Assembly: GCF_000003815.2 (NCBI RefSeq)
Contig: NC_049989.1
Coordinates: 13,481,764-13,545,763, forward strand
Length of the DNA: 64,000 nucleotides
Source: Branchiostoma floridae
Lineage: Eukaryota > Chordata > Leptocardii > Amphioxiformes > Branchiostomatidae
Reading direction: 5' to 3'
Positions 11,901-22,165 of the stretch are shown piece by piece. A program made the position numbers and the translations under genes. The notes beneath the pieces were generated by a model that worked only from the letters and a program-made list of their open reading frames with translations, was not told where the DNA came from and made no database searches. The stretch's first letter is position 1; each line of letters begins with the position of its first letter.

Positions 11901-14900
11901 TGCAAATTAGATTTTTATCGACATAACACATATTCATTGATCAATTTCTGACACACTACAGTGAACATGAGTTGCATGTGGAAAATATAAAACAACCCAG
12001 ATAGACCAAAAACAATACCTCCTCAGGAATAAGTAGACTCTTCCTTTGACTCCGTCTGTCATGTCTGACAAATGACTAGTATTGACACCTTTGAACTCTC
12101 ATTCCTGTCACTCCTGCAAGTCTGACTTCAGCAATCTTCCAACTAACTTCCAGCCACTCTTTTGTCAACTACAAACACAAGAACACAAACAACAAGACAT
12201 GCTGAACACAAGAAAGGCCTCACCAGTGCTTTAGGCTGCTGTGGTAGGGTACCAGTCGCCTGCATTGTGGCCACCAGTTTGTCAAACGCCGACAGTCCTC
12301 CGACAGGCCCTCCCTGCCTTGGACCAGACATGGGCGGGGCCGGTTGCTGGGTGGGGACGGGTTGCCGTGGCAACTGGTGTTCCTGTGGGTGTTGCCGAGG
12401 GAACATTGGTTGCTGGGTGGGGGCCTGCTGGTGCTGTGGGGCCTAGAGATAAGGCAAGGATGATTAACTTAACATGCGCTATCACTTGATTTTACAAACA
12501 ATAGAAACAAACTACATTCACGAGACAACCATATTACCATAACAAAGGCTTTGAGTCATTTCAACTTGATAAGGATCAGAGGACTGATCGAAAGCTTGTT
12601 GGTGAGGGCTTTATTTTGTGTACAGTTTAAAATTGCAACATAATATTACCATACCCTTTCACAACCAAAACAGCCGCAACCCCTCAAGCATCAAACCTCA
12701 ACATTTAGAGGAATCAAACACAACTCAGGGCTCTAGCCAGCGTCCGTTTTTCCCTCAATTGATGGAAATTTGCTGCGTGTGACGGAAAAGTTTTTAAACC
12801 TATCCGTCAACATTGACGGACAAAAATTCTTGGTGGAAGGTAAAGGCAGCTTGTGCTTTATTCACATACGTGAGTCGTAGGCAACGCTGCATTTGAGTTT
12901 GAGTTTATTTTGCAGTACTAGCTTACAAAAAAGTGTTATACGTCGTCCTCAGTCCGAGGTTTGACCGCTCATACTGTACGTACCCTGTGAGGTCCTGCCT
13001 GCTCACTCTGCTGCTTCTGAATCACCAGCTGCTTCAGCTCAGCTTCTATCTCCTGTACACTCTTCACACTGCCTGCCTCGGCTGGAAACAAACATCAGAT
13101 TTATATAGTAGTACATAATACAGAAGGTATATACATGATAAGGAAAATCAATCTTAATTTTGGCAAAACAACACTTTTGAGTTAGGGCAACCATAGGGCA
13201 CCAATGGCCGGGTTATACCAAAGACTCTAAAAATGGTACTTCCTCCTCTACTAAGAGGGAGAGTATGGAAGCTAAACACACTACACTACCAGTGGACTAG
13301 CCCCCTGATGTAGTGACCTATGTGTGATCCCAGGGCTATGAAACGGAGATGGGTGCCGGGCCTGTCATCATCGTATCCATTTTTGATTATACTGCTGCTG
13401 GGATCCCTGTCACGGGTAGGCAGCAGTCAGATAGTCTTCACACGCCTGACACATCACAATGTGATGTATGGCAACTTAAGCTTAGCTTTATCTTTAGCGT
13501 TTGTGCGTTATCGGACGTACCATGCTGTTGAAGACTGTGGTGTTTCTGTGACATGGTCTCCATCAGGGGATGAACCGGGATCCGTGCCTTACTCAGCATC
13601 TCCAAGATGTTCACCTGTACAGAACGGGAGTAGTTGTACATGAACAAGACAAGAACAAGAGTCTGTAGGACACAAAAATCCATCAAGTACTTACAGTGTT
13701 TCAATGTGAGCTAAGGTATGATGTATTTGATACCCTCTCTACCATGAATACGAAGTTCTTTTAATTTTTGAAACCTATCTACTACTACAAGCTGGAACCT
13801 AACGTCTGCTTGTAGTGCAATGCAGGCTACCATTAGGCAAGTAACAGCTGCTGTAATGGGATGTGCCACAATACCTTCAAGATGGGGGTGTTAGTCTATA
13901 ATTCTTCATTACCTAAAAATACTGGTACAGTGCCCAAAATCTTTGTTTCTACCAACATGCTAAAAATAAAAAAATCCAACAAAAGTATCTTGAGTTATAG
14001 GTGCAAACAAGAAGTACACCTGTCTAGGATAACCATTCTATAACCCTAATACTCTACTGTACAGTAGTTTAAAAACACAAAACATGTTGCAACAGCTCCC
14101 CCTACCTTCTGCTGCTTGTCTGGCGGGTGAGTTTTAGGTGCGAGCAAAAAGTACCCCTGTCTAGGATAACCATTCTATAACCCTAGTACTCTACTGTACA
14201 GTAATCCAAAAATACAAAACATGTTGTAACAGTGCCCCCTACCTTCTGTTTCTCGCCTGGCGGGTGAGTTATAGGTGCAAACAAAAAGTACCACTGTCTA
14301 GGATAACCATTCTATAACACTAGTTCTCTACTGTACAGTAATCCAAAAATACAAAACATGTTGCAGCAGTGCCCCCTACCTTCTGCTGCTCTCCCTGCGA
14401 GTACATGAAGGCAGGGGGAGGAGCGATCGGGGAGTGACCCTTGTCCTCCATTCCCGCGGTCAGCCGCTCCAGCTCCTCGTGGATGGACGAGCGCCGGCTG
14501 CTGGGGCGACTGTTGCTACGGGAACCGGGGCGGCTGTTACTACGGCTGCTGCTGCGGCTGCTGCTCCTGCTGGCGAACCAGCGGCTGAACCGGCTGCTGC
14601 TGGCCGCCGCGCTCTCCTCCGGACTCTGAGAGATCTGGGAGGCAATTTGGAGAAGTGACACTAAGTTTCCTTATTGAAAGCTAACTTAGAAAATCATCTT
14701 AACCTGAAGCACACTGAAGTACCCATCTGGCTACCAATAGGCAGCTGGTTCAACTGGGGTAGCCACTCACAGCAGTTTCGAATTTCTTTTTCGAATTTTT
14801 AAAAAATCAGGAGGGCTTTTTGCTCCACTTTATACAACATTTTGTCTTTTACTAGAAAACATCACAAAAATTCTGTTTCAAACATCTATTGTTGGTTTAA

Positions 14901-17900
14901 GTGACTAAAGTCCTGGTATAGTGCCATGGAAAGCTGTCAGGGACCCATATCTATTCATTTCTTCATACTACCATTTTAGCTCAGTCCCTTGAGTGGTTGC
15001 TCAGGAGAAGTTTGACTGTATTGACAACACCTACCATCACACAAAATATCATTAAGATCCGTACAAAACTTCTTGAGTTGTGCTGTTAACAAATGCACTC
15101 ACACACAAAAATACAGCCATTCTAACATGGCAAAAAGCATTAGAAACTTACAGGAAATCCTGGAATGTTGCCATCAATGTTGAAGAACTCGTCAAAGTTG
15201 AAGTCGCTGCTGTGTGCGGTTGCGGGCGCCCCGCTGCGCCCCTCCCCGTCCTGGGACATCTCCGGGGAGCTGGAGCTGTTGGTTTCCAAACTGCCGTTTC
15301 TGTCGGGCTGTTTACTACTGGCTGCAAGTAGAGAGAGAGACAAAAACTTGTTGAAACAACAAGAATGGAAAAAGCTACTTCCCTTGTTGTTAGTTACACA
15401 TCCTCAGGGTTGCTTATAAGAGGGAAGAATAAAAATCATTGATGATGGAGCAACATGAATCTAGCTCAGCTCTCCCTGAAATGTACTCCCTACCCCTGTC
15501 ACACATTGCCGACCATTGCCTCCAAACCTTCTTCAGACCATGATTAGGGGTTAGTCCCGAACAAGGTCCTTTTGTGGTAGGAAATTGGTTGGTGAGTTTG
15601 TCTATTAGTTTTTAAAAGTCGGTTGGCGTATATAAAAAAAAATCAAAGTTAGGAAGTTGTATTCTGCTTGGATACAATCAGAGAAGCAAAATGTAGCAAG
15701 AATAAGATGTATATGGATCCCAGGCTACTCCCAACCCGGTGCCAACCTTGGCTAATGAGGGGTCAGAAATAAAGTGGGAAGGACCCAAGTCAAATGCTTG
15801 AGGGTGAGGCAGCTTGTGTGTTGCTTGTTGCATATAAAGTCTAAACCAGTGAGTGACATGCACTGTATACTGTGTTACTAAGTTTTCTTATCTTTTTGCA
15901 CATGAAAAGACCTGTTGTGTGGCATCATTCATACAAATGTGAGGAAAATTTGAAAAAGTACACAGTGATACATTGTTAAGTGTTTCTCTCTCAGAGAATG
16001 ATAATGAGCATTTTTGTTGTTGTTGTCTCCAAGAATTCTGTTGTTGTTAACCATGGCAAGCACAGCTTCCTAGTTATGACAGGAAACTAGAACATTTACC
16101 TTCACCGTTTAACATAATGTCAACACAGTCGCTTTCACAGGGCACGGTTTCACTCGCTAACATGCCTTTCTTGTTGTCCCGTTTCTTGCGTTCCACGTAG
16201 TCCTCGTAGCCGCCAAGCTCGATGGTGTCCGACTGGCTGGTGGGGCCCGCGGAAAACCACTCCGGCTCGTCCATTGGGCGACCTGGGAAATGTACACAGG
16301 GGTTCATTTAGAGTTGAAGAACTGTGTGTTTAGGTTTAGTTTCATATAAATTGAGATCTAGATTTAGCGATATCATTCACTATTATTCTTGGAGTTCAAC
16401 AAAACAAAATAATTACAACAGCAACATACAACAGCATATACATTGGATGAACAGAAAACTTAGAAAACTCAAAACCAAGGTGGGAGTAGGTAAAGACAAA
16501 AAAATCATAAAAATATGAATCAAGATATATTTTGTAATTCAGGTAATTAAAAAGGCTGTGCAGATGAATCCTTAGATACTGTAATGTGTACTTTGGACAG
16601 AATTCTGTGTTCACAAGCTGTTCTGTATTAAAAATGACACTTACTGTTGAGCCTGCGTCTTTGGGGATCATGCTGCAAGGAGTGAAGAAAAAACAATACA
16701 TTGTTTTTAATTTTACTATAGTAATCCTTTCAACTTTTCCGCCAAGTGTGAAATAACTACCGTGACAGAAAAATTGAAGGCAATCAATTTCTAAACATTT
16801 ACAGCAATAATTTTTATGTGAGACTTCCTTATTTTGCTATGCTAACTTTTTGTGAGATAGGGAAAAATACTGTCTGTCAACATTTTACAATGATTGCAAA
16901 AAACTTCCTGGTATTGAGCTCTCTTACTACCTTTCAGGAACAATGTAGTGTTACATTCTGTTCAAACTTCAGTACAACGAACTTATGTTATCACTTTGCC
17001 ACTAATTTTCTATTGGTTAGGCAACATGCAGAAGGTTCAAGTACTGTAATTCCTGATTTTTTCAATGTACTGTTATGTTCACGGTTTTCAGTGACGACTG
17101 TAACGTGAACTTATCATTACCGATAACAAATAAAACACAGACTTTTTTAATGCGCACTTGCCGTGACAATGAACATTTAGTGCCGAGAACAAGTTAAATT
17201 TTCTTAGACTGTGAAAATTTGGTACCGAGAAGACAAAGTGAATTACAGTATTCTTCATGCCGTGAAAGTTTTCTAATTTTCCAAAAATAATTTCATCAGG
17301 TTGGTTGAAAATTATTGGACTTTTCTTTTGCACAACCATTTATGTCTCTTACCTGCTTACCTGAAAACAACAGAAATGTGAGCAGGTTTTAGACACTACT
17401 TAAAGTATTGTGAAAACAAAACTGAAATATCCTTTGCTAAATCTTGTTTGCTTACTCGGTCTCTGCCTCCTCTGTCTCTGTTCCGTTCCTTGTAGTCCAT
17501 CTCACGATCACGACTATCTCTGCCAAAGTCCCGGTCCCGCATGTCTCTGCCTAGATCTCTGTCCCGGTCTCTGTGATCTCTGCCCAGATCTCTGTCCCGG
17601 TCTCTTCCCAGATCTCTGTCCCGGTCTCTACCCAGATCTCTGTCCCGGTCTCGACCATCCCTGCCAAAATCCCGGTCTCGGCCATCTCTTCCCAGGTCTC
17701 GCCCGTCCCTCGCGGCCTCCCGCTCTCGCTCAAAGAGGTTCAGACGCCCGCTGCCGATGCGACGCTGGTTCCCGCGACCCGACTCGCTCTCTCTTCTATC
17801 CAGACGGTCCATGGGGCTACCTCTGCCTAAAATACGGAGCACAGTGACCAACAATTCATTTGTATTTTCTAATACAAACACGCTTGTGTCAAAAATTCTG

Positions 17901-20710
17901 GAATATCGAATTAAGTATATTTTTGAAGATCTAAAATACCATTATATATAGTCTTGTCTGTATTCATCTAAGTGGAGATAGTAACTGACACAATGCAGGG
18001 CTCGAAATACTAGGTGCACCCAAAACTGGAGCTGTGCACCCAATTATTTTCTGTGGGTGCACAGGTTGCACCCAAATATTTTCTTAGGTTTATGTATGTA
18101 AAGATATCAAAGTGTACTAGTATACATCATATTCTTGACATCTACGTGTTAGAAAGATAATAAAAATGTCTGTCATGGTACTTGCTTAAGAATTTGATAG
18201 CTTGAAACTTTGATAGCTTCAAGTTTTATTATTAGGTTATTACTTAAGTTAAAGTGGTGCACCCAAAATTTTTTTGGTGCACCCAATTTTTTAAGCTGGG
18301 TGCACCAGTGCACCTAATCCCCAAAATGAATTTCGAGCTCTGCAATGATACAACGTATCTCACAAAGCTATGAGAAGAGGCCAGTAGAGAGAATAAGGCA
18401 TAAATGATCTAAAGATAGCCCAAGGAAACTACATGTCAGCATAAGTACTTGAGTGGCCGTACCTTTCTCGTTGTTCGATGTCTGAGTGGTGACCTGACAG
18501 CCGCTGCCGAAACTGCGTCTCTGTGGGCTCAGCACGATCCCATCTTTGTCATCCTCTCGTACGCGCTCTCGAGGATCTGGAAATAATGTGACACAAAACT
18601 GACTAGATGGCCCAAACTTGACCTCTACCTTTATCTTTCCAAGGCCCACCAACATACCAAATGTCACCACAATGCATCCATAGCTTCTAAGTTATTGCCA
18701 CACAAATGTGGAAAAACAAACACGCAGGCAAAAAAAAAGACACACCACAAACAATACCACCATTAAAACTCCCTTTCACGGAGACCATGGAATACAATTA
18801 CTTTTCAATCATGTTCAAAAAGATAGAGACCAGAACATAGAAGAAGACACCAATTGGATCCATCCCTGAGGTATTGCCAAAAAAGTGGAAGGTCTGTTGT
18901 TACCTGCGAACGATTTCCGACGAATCTCTCTGTCGTCACCCATACGAGACCGTTTGTGATCGTCAGGCGCCGGCGAGCTGGTGGCGGACCGTTTCCCCGA
19001 TATGCACGCGTGCCATCGCTCTGGGTCCCAGATACCCTCCGGACTAGGGATGATACAAAACATGTAAATATACCTACTTCACTTTTGATTGGTTGATGGT
19101 AAGTCGTTTAACTTGGAGTATTTATGCCCCCTCTAAGGCGGCGAGCGTTGAGTGACCAAAAATGTCATTACTTCACACTAGGCACATTGAAAAAGCGGAG
19201 GGTATTCTGCAAGCTTTGTGCATTTCGCTGTCTGTCATATCATACTTTTACATGATGACATGGATCATATTCCAGTCTATGAAGTCATAGGTCATAAAAT
19301 CCAGCTTTAATCTAGTGGAAAAGGCAACAAATGCAAGGTTCACAGGACTAAAAGTTCAGAGCAAGCACAACTGACTGACACAACCATACAAGCCGCATGT
19401 TGCATTGCACTTTAACCAACAATATTAATGTTGAATCCAGTATTTATTTTCATAGGGCAAAATCTATGACTTACCTGTCAAACTCCTTGGATAAGTAGGC
19501 TGGTCTCTGTTTGGATGGCCCACTTTTTGCCAAGTTCATCAACTCTTCCTATACATAGCAGAAGACATGATATGGAGCATTCAGCAAAACGATACTTTTC
19601 GCCTGAACATATTATCTTTTATATATGCAAAAGAATACCTTTCTCTTGAACATATCATTTTTCACATGCAGTGCACAAAGATGAGGCAATAATCATGACT
19701 AATATTGTGATCCATTCATCTCAAGACCAAGATCCATCTCAAGAGTTAAGTCCTTTTGTGATCATACACCAGTAATTGTTGCCATAGTAGTTTAGCTGGT
19801 TAAGCACAATTTGGAGCATTACATGTAATTCCCAGTACTAATTGTGTCCCTTACTTGTATGTTATATTTTAACTAATCTTAACAATTGTGTTTTACATTG
19901 AAATACAGTCAAACCTGTACAAGTTATAACCTCTACAATTTACAAAAGGACCACCTGGTCAATGCGACCATAAAATTTGGTGGTCCCTTGGTTAATTGTC
20001 CTAATACTGGACACAACCATTAAGAGACTTGTCTACATTGACCACCTGTCACAAAGATGATATTCATATGATATAGGTCACCCAAGTGGTCTTCTTGGGC
20101 ACTTTTGACTGTAAACTTGTCTGATAAAAACATAACAAATTTCTTTGTATATGCAGCGTGCAAAATACCCACTTGCACATTGCAACCACTTTTTGCTTGG
20201 TGCAACCTACTTCTAAACTCAGGTTGCACATGGTGCAACTTAGATTTTGAGCCTCTGCAGAACTTGATTTTGTTCTCAATTTACTTGGAAGAAATAAATG
20301 GACCGTAGCAGCTCCATTTCATATGAGCCAAACATGTATGTATTGTACTTTTTTTTCCCAGAAATTAGTGAATTGTAGGTGGTGCAACTTGAAATTCAGT
20401 TGTGCAACCTAGTTTTTGCCCCAGGTTGCATAGTGTGCAACCTGGCTCAGAAAAGTATTTTGCACACTGATATGACAAAAAATTTCCAGTTTTTTTCAAA
20501 TGGTGCATCTATCTCAGTATTACACTAACACTGTTTCATGATGTAAACTAGTAGATGTCCAGCTACTTTTCTTACCTTGTTGTATCTGTGCTTAGGCAGT
20601 TTCTTTTCTTCTGCCTTGGCTTCTGGAGGGTCTGCAGCATCCTTCTTTTCTTTCTCCTCTTTCTCTTCATTCTCCTTGTCACTCCCTTCCTTCTCCTCTA
20701 CCTTCTCCAT
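5958..20710 (-). CDS. EIF4ENIF1: eIF4E transporter 4E-T (EIF4ENIF1), 19 coding exons
   Basis: Coding exons, in transcript order: 20710-20576, 19548-19475, 19043-18904, 18576-18463, 17826-17456, 16672-16645, 16282-16100, 15321-15152, 14634-14380, 13614-13521, 13081-12984, 12442-12224, 11621-11523, 10821-10647, 10058-9964, 9206-8901, 7911-7749, 7192-6665, 6154-5958. They total 3444 nt, in frame throughout: 1147 aa against 985 in human. 4E-T binds eIF4E, carries it between nucleus and cytoplasm, and represses mRNAs in P-bodies with DDX6 and LSM14. Landmarks: eIF4E motif YNKEELM (43-49); GIWDPERWHA (73-82); DPRERV and VLSPQRRSFG; RIGSGR then an RD-rich tract; PEWFSAGPTSQSDTIEL; FNFDEFFNID; SRFSRWF; HEELERL; VNILEMLSKAR; AFDKLVATMQATGTLP; RVPSPLGFSP; FTPTAVIR; and the C-terminal LAKWFGQDVLRQP. 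The first and last blocks bracket the full human protein, so the gene is complete. Orthology is very secure; exon edges are by eye. Confidence 0.95.
6440..6645. mobile_element. TACTGTAAATGC MITE, copy 1
   Basis: The element begins TACTGTAAATGCAG and ends TGCATTTACAGTA, with TA at both outer edges. The interior repeats CGCGG/CCACCGCGAAC words in both orientations. It sits in the last intron of EIF4ENIF1. Other copies: 11188, 45010, 54545, 55236. Confidence 0.8.
7958..8424. mobile_element. pogo-like MITE, GGCCAC-word copy
   Basis: The ends CAGTCAAACCTGT and CAGGTTTGACTG are inverted repeats. The interior repeats GTGGCC/GGCCAC words near both ends (GCGGCCACTCAAGGGACTGG on the left). It is closely related to the copy at 60480-60799. 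The CAGT ends and, in sister copies, TA duplications suggest a Tc1/mariner-pogo class element; this is inference. Confidence 0.75.
9478..9552. repeat. Partial MITE copy, CAGTTGCTTGAGTAAC family
   Basis: Only the right half is present: CATATCCAGTGGCTTGAGTA then GCATATCTTATTACC and GGATGTCTAACCTTCATCC, as in the copies at 2871 and 4570. It lies in an intron of EIF4ENIF1. Confidence 0.6.
10107..10371. mobile_element. CAGGGCTCGAAATAC element, TGCAGGT-word copy 1
   Basis: The 15-bp ends CAGGGCTCGAAATAC and GTATTTCGAGCCCTG are perfect reverse complements. Directly inside lies CACCTGCATATGCAGGT, and TGCAGGT/ACCTGCA recurs near the left end. I see no clean target duplication for this copy. Intron of EIF4ENIF1. 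Confidence 0.8.
10988..11189. mobile_element. TACTGTAATTCCTGATT MITE, copy 1
   Basis: It begins TACTGTAATTCCTGATT and ends GTGAATTACAATA. A close relative is at 17042-17250. Its right TA is also the left TA of the next MITE (11188-11398), so the two abut at one dinucleotide. Confidence 0.65.
11188..11398. mobile_element. TACTGTAAATGC MITE, copy 2
   Basis: Starts TACTGTAAATGCAG, ends TGCTTTACAGTA, with repeated CGCGGTGG and CCACCGCGAA words inside. It is about 210 bp, like the copy at 6440-6645, and has no coding potential. Confidence 0.75.
12053..12194. repeat. Dispersed repeat, copy 2 of 3
   Basis: Shares GTCATGTCTGA, ATGACTAGT, GAACTCT, TGTCACTC, GTCTGACTT and CACAAGAACAC, in order, with the copies at 138 and 63843. 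It lies in an EIF4ENIF1 intron. Confidence 0.55.
13992..14402. repeat. 137-bp tandem triplication overlapping an EIF4ENIF1 splice donor
   Basis: Three units start at 13992, 14129 and 14266, exactly 137 bp apart. Each contains GTCTAGGATAACCATTC, CTCTACTGTACAGTA and CCCCCTACCTTCTG. The third unit runs into the exon 14634-14380, so the unit contains the last ~20 nt of that exon plus its donor. The first two units therefore hold decoy donors of near-identical sequence. Confidence 0.85.
17042..17250. mobile_element. TACTGTAATTCCTGATT MITE, copy 2
   Basis: Begins TACTGTAATTCCTGATT and ends GTGAATTACAGTA; the interior (GTTCACGGTTTTC, CGTGAACTTATCATTA, GAACAAGTTAAATTTTC) matches 10988-11189. Intron of EIF4ENIF1. 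Confidence 0.7.
17551..17690 (-). repeat. EIF4ENIF1: Coding minisatellite: RDRDLGRD repeats in 4E-T
   Basis: Within exon 17826-17456 the plus strand reiterates AGATCTCTGTCCCGGTCTCT with a 24-bp period. On the minus strand this encodes a run of DRDRDLGR-type octapeptides (about residues 195-265). Human 4E-T has a shorter RD-rich segment (DLRDLRDRDRERDF) at the matching place. In-frame length change is expected. Confidence 0.85.
17996..18342. mobile_element. CAGGGCTCGAAATAC element, TGCACCC-word copy 1
   Basis: Starts CAGGGCTCGAAATAC and ends TTTCGAGCTCTG, flanked on both sides by the 5-bp duplication CAATG (17991-17995 and 18343-18347). Subterminal words are GTGCACCC/GGGTGCAC instead of the TGCAGGT of the copy at 10107. 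Intron of EIF4ENIF1. Confidence 0.85.
18595..18740. repeat. Dispersed AC-rich repeat
   Basis: CCCACCAACATACCAAAT, CACCA, TTCTAAGTTAT and ACACGCAGGC occur in the same order as in 31105-31195 (CCCACCAACACACCAAAA, CACCA, TCTTAAGTTATC, ACACAGG). A diverged interspersed repeat of unknown class. Confidence 0.4.
19906..20111. mobile_element. pogo-like MITE, GACCAC-word copy
   Basis: CAGTCAAACCTGTAC at the left, TTTTGACTG at the right, with TA on each side (19904-19905, 20112-20113). Interior words are GACCACCTGGTC and GGTGGTCC. Same ends as 7958-8424 but a different repeated word. Confidence 0.75.
20154..20469. mobile_element. CAGCGTGCAAAATAC element, TGCAACC-word copy
   Basis: Ends CAGCGTGCAAAATAC and GTATTTTGCACACTG, flanked by the 5-bp duplication ATATG (20149-20153 and 20470-20474). 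GTGCAAC/GGTTGCAC is reiterated near both ends. Its architecture matches the CAGGGCTCGAAATAC elements, with a changed terminus and a changed internal word. Confidence 0.8.
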
Positions 20711-20734
20711 CTCTGCCTACCCCTGCCTCACAGC
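20711..20734 (-). other. EIF4ENIF1: 5'UTR part of EIF4ENIF1 exon 2
   Basis: On the minus strand a TTGTTTCTTAAG acceptor ends at 20735 and 24 nt of leader precede the ATG at 20710. An in-frame TAG lies two codons upstream of that ATG, so the start codon is well determined. Confidence 0.55.
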
Positions 20735-20815
20735 CTTAAGAAACAACAAGATAAAGTCAGTTCAATCAACAATCAAGATCAGTAAAACAGGTAGGGGGCT
20801 TGGTTCAGTTTTTAG

Positions 20816-21174
20816 CAGGGCTCGAAATACCACCTGCATATGCAGGTTAGTGCAGGTAAAATTTGAGCTGTGCAGGTATTTCTGGTGTCTACCTGCACCT
20901 AACCTGCACTGGTCCATGTACTGTGTTTTAATACTTTTATAATATGCATAAATGATGACCTGTGATGTAGGTGTATGTGGATTCTTATTAGCTGCATTGA
21001 CTATTACCACATATTAGGTATAAAAGAAAAAATAGCAATGGTTCCTCAACAATTTTAGTATGATCTATACTTCCTAAATTCTGAGTGGTGCAGGTAGAAT
21101 TTGTCTAGTACAGGTAATTTTGCAATGTTACCTGCACCAGTGCACTTATGCAGAAAAAAGCATTTTGAGCCCTG
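20816..21174. mobile_element. CAGGGCTCGAAATAC element, TGCAGGT-word copy 2
   Basis: CAGGGCTCGAAATACCACC at the left and a decayed TTTTGAGCCCTG at the right. Interior words are TGCAGGT/ACCTGCA, and much of the inside (CCTGCACTGGTCCATGTACT, AGCAATGGTTCCT) matches 10107-10371. Lies in the 5'UTR intron of EIF4ENIF1. Confidence 0.8.
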
Positions 21175-22127
21175 AGTTAGTGACGCTATCTCTGGACCTG
21201 GAGTTCCGGAATTCGAATCCAAACTGTTGTCAACCAAATGACATGCATTCAAATTTCTACCCAAAAGGGTTGAAGTCATTCGGACAGGAGTCCTGGACCT
21301 TAAGCTGTAGTCCACTGTTCCATTGTGCTTGTTAAAAAAAAACTTATGCATATGCTGTTGATACAATAGTACCGTGTCTATTTTGTCTGTAATTATAATG
21401 ATGAGAGAAGATTTGCTCTTCTAGGTCACTTTCCCAGAATCTGTTAATCTTTTCTCCGTATACAGTAACTGTTATGCCTACCTGAATACGCACACTGTAC
21501 ATGGTACCAAACAACTTGCTACTTACAAATTTGCTACCGTGGATTTAAGAAAATTCCATGTTTATTGTGCAACACTTCTAAATCCATCTCATGTATGTAT
21601 TTCTTATCAGTTATGGGACTCTACAAGTACTAGATCTGTGTGAACTGCATGTCATTAAATACCATGTTTCGGTCCGGCCTTGACATTATTTATTTCTAAA
21701 TAATGATTCAAGATACTTAAATAACCATTTACCTGAAAATTGCAAGTCTTTTATTTGCATCGAAAGGTGCTAAAGATCCCAGACATGACCATCAAATAGC
21801 CCTAGAATGCTTTTCATCTTCAATGTGTAACATATTCTGTCTGATACTGATAGTGATACTGTACAATGACAATTGAAAGCAACAAAACCTTTATCTATTG
21901 TCAGTGTACTTGCTTTTGAACAAGACTGGATAAGAAATTCTTATTGTCTAGCACATGAAACATAAAGACATCAGAACACAGTTGCTCAATGTAGCAATAA
22001 GAAAACAGCACAGAACCATAAGAAATGTCAGTGTCAAATTCAAAATGTTGGCCATGGTGTCTTCTTTTCCTTGCTATCAGATCAAAAACCCGACACCACA
22101 GAATTTTTGGTGTCTGCCCGTTTCCAA

Positions 22128-22165
22128 AGTCATATCCAGTTGCTTGAGTAACTGCTATTGTGAAT
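22128..22165. repeat. Fragment of the CAGTTGCTTGAGTAAC MITE
   Basis: CATATCCAGTTGCTTGAGTA followed by ACTGCTATTGTGAA: only one end of the family is recognisable. It lies in the 5'UTR intron of EIF4ENIF1. The surrounding 21180-23900 shows no exon I can support. Confidence 0.5.

Noticed and set aside
13992-14402. Regular repeats as a CRISPR array or satellite array
   Set aside because: Only three contiguous 137-bp units without spacers, in a eukaryotic gene; a simple tandem duplication explains them.
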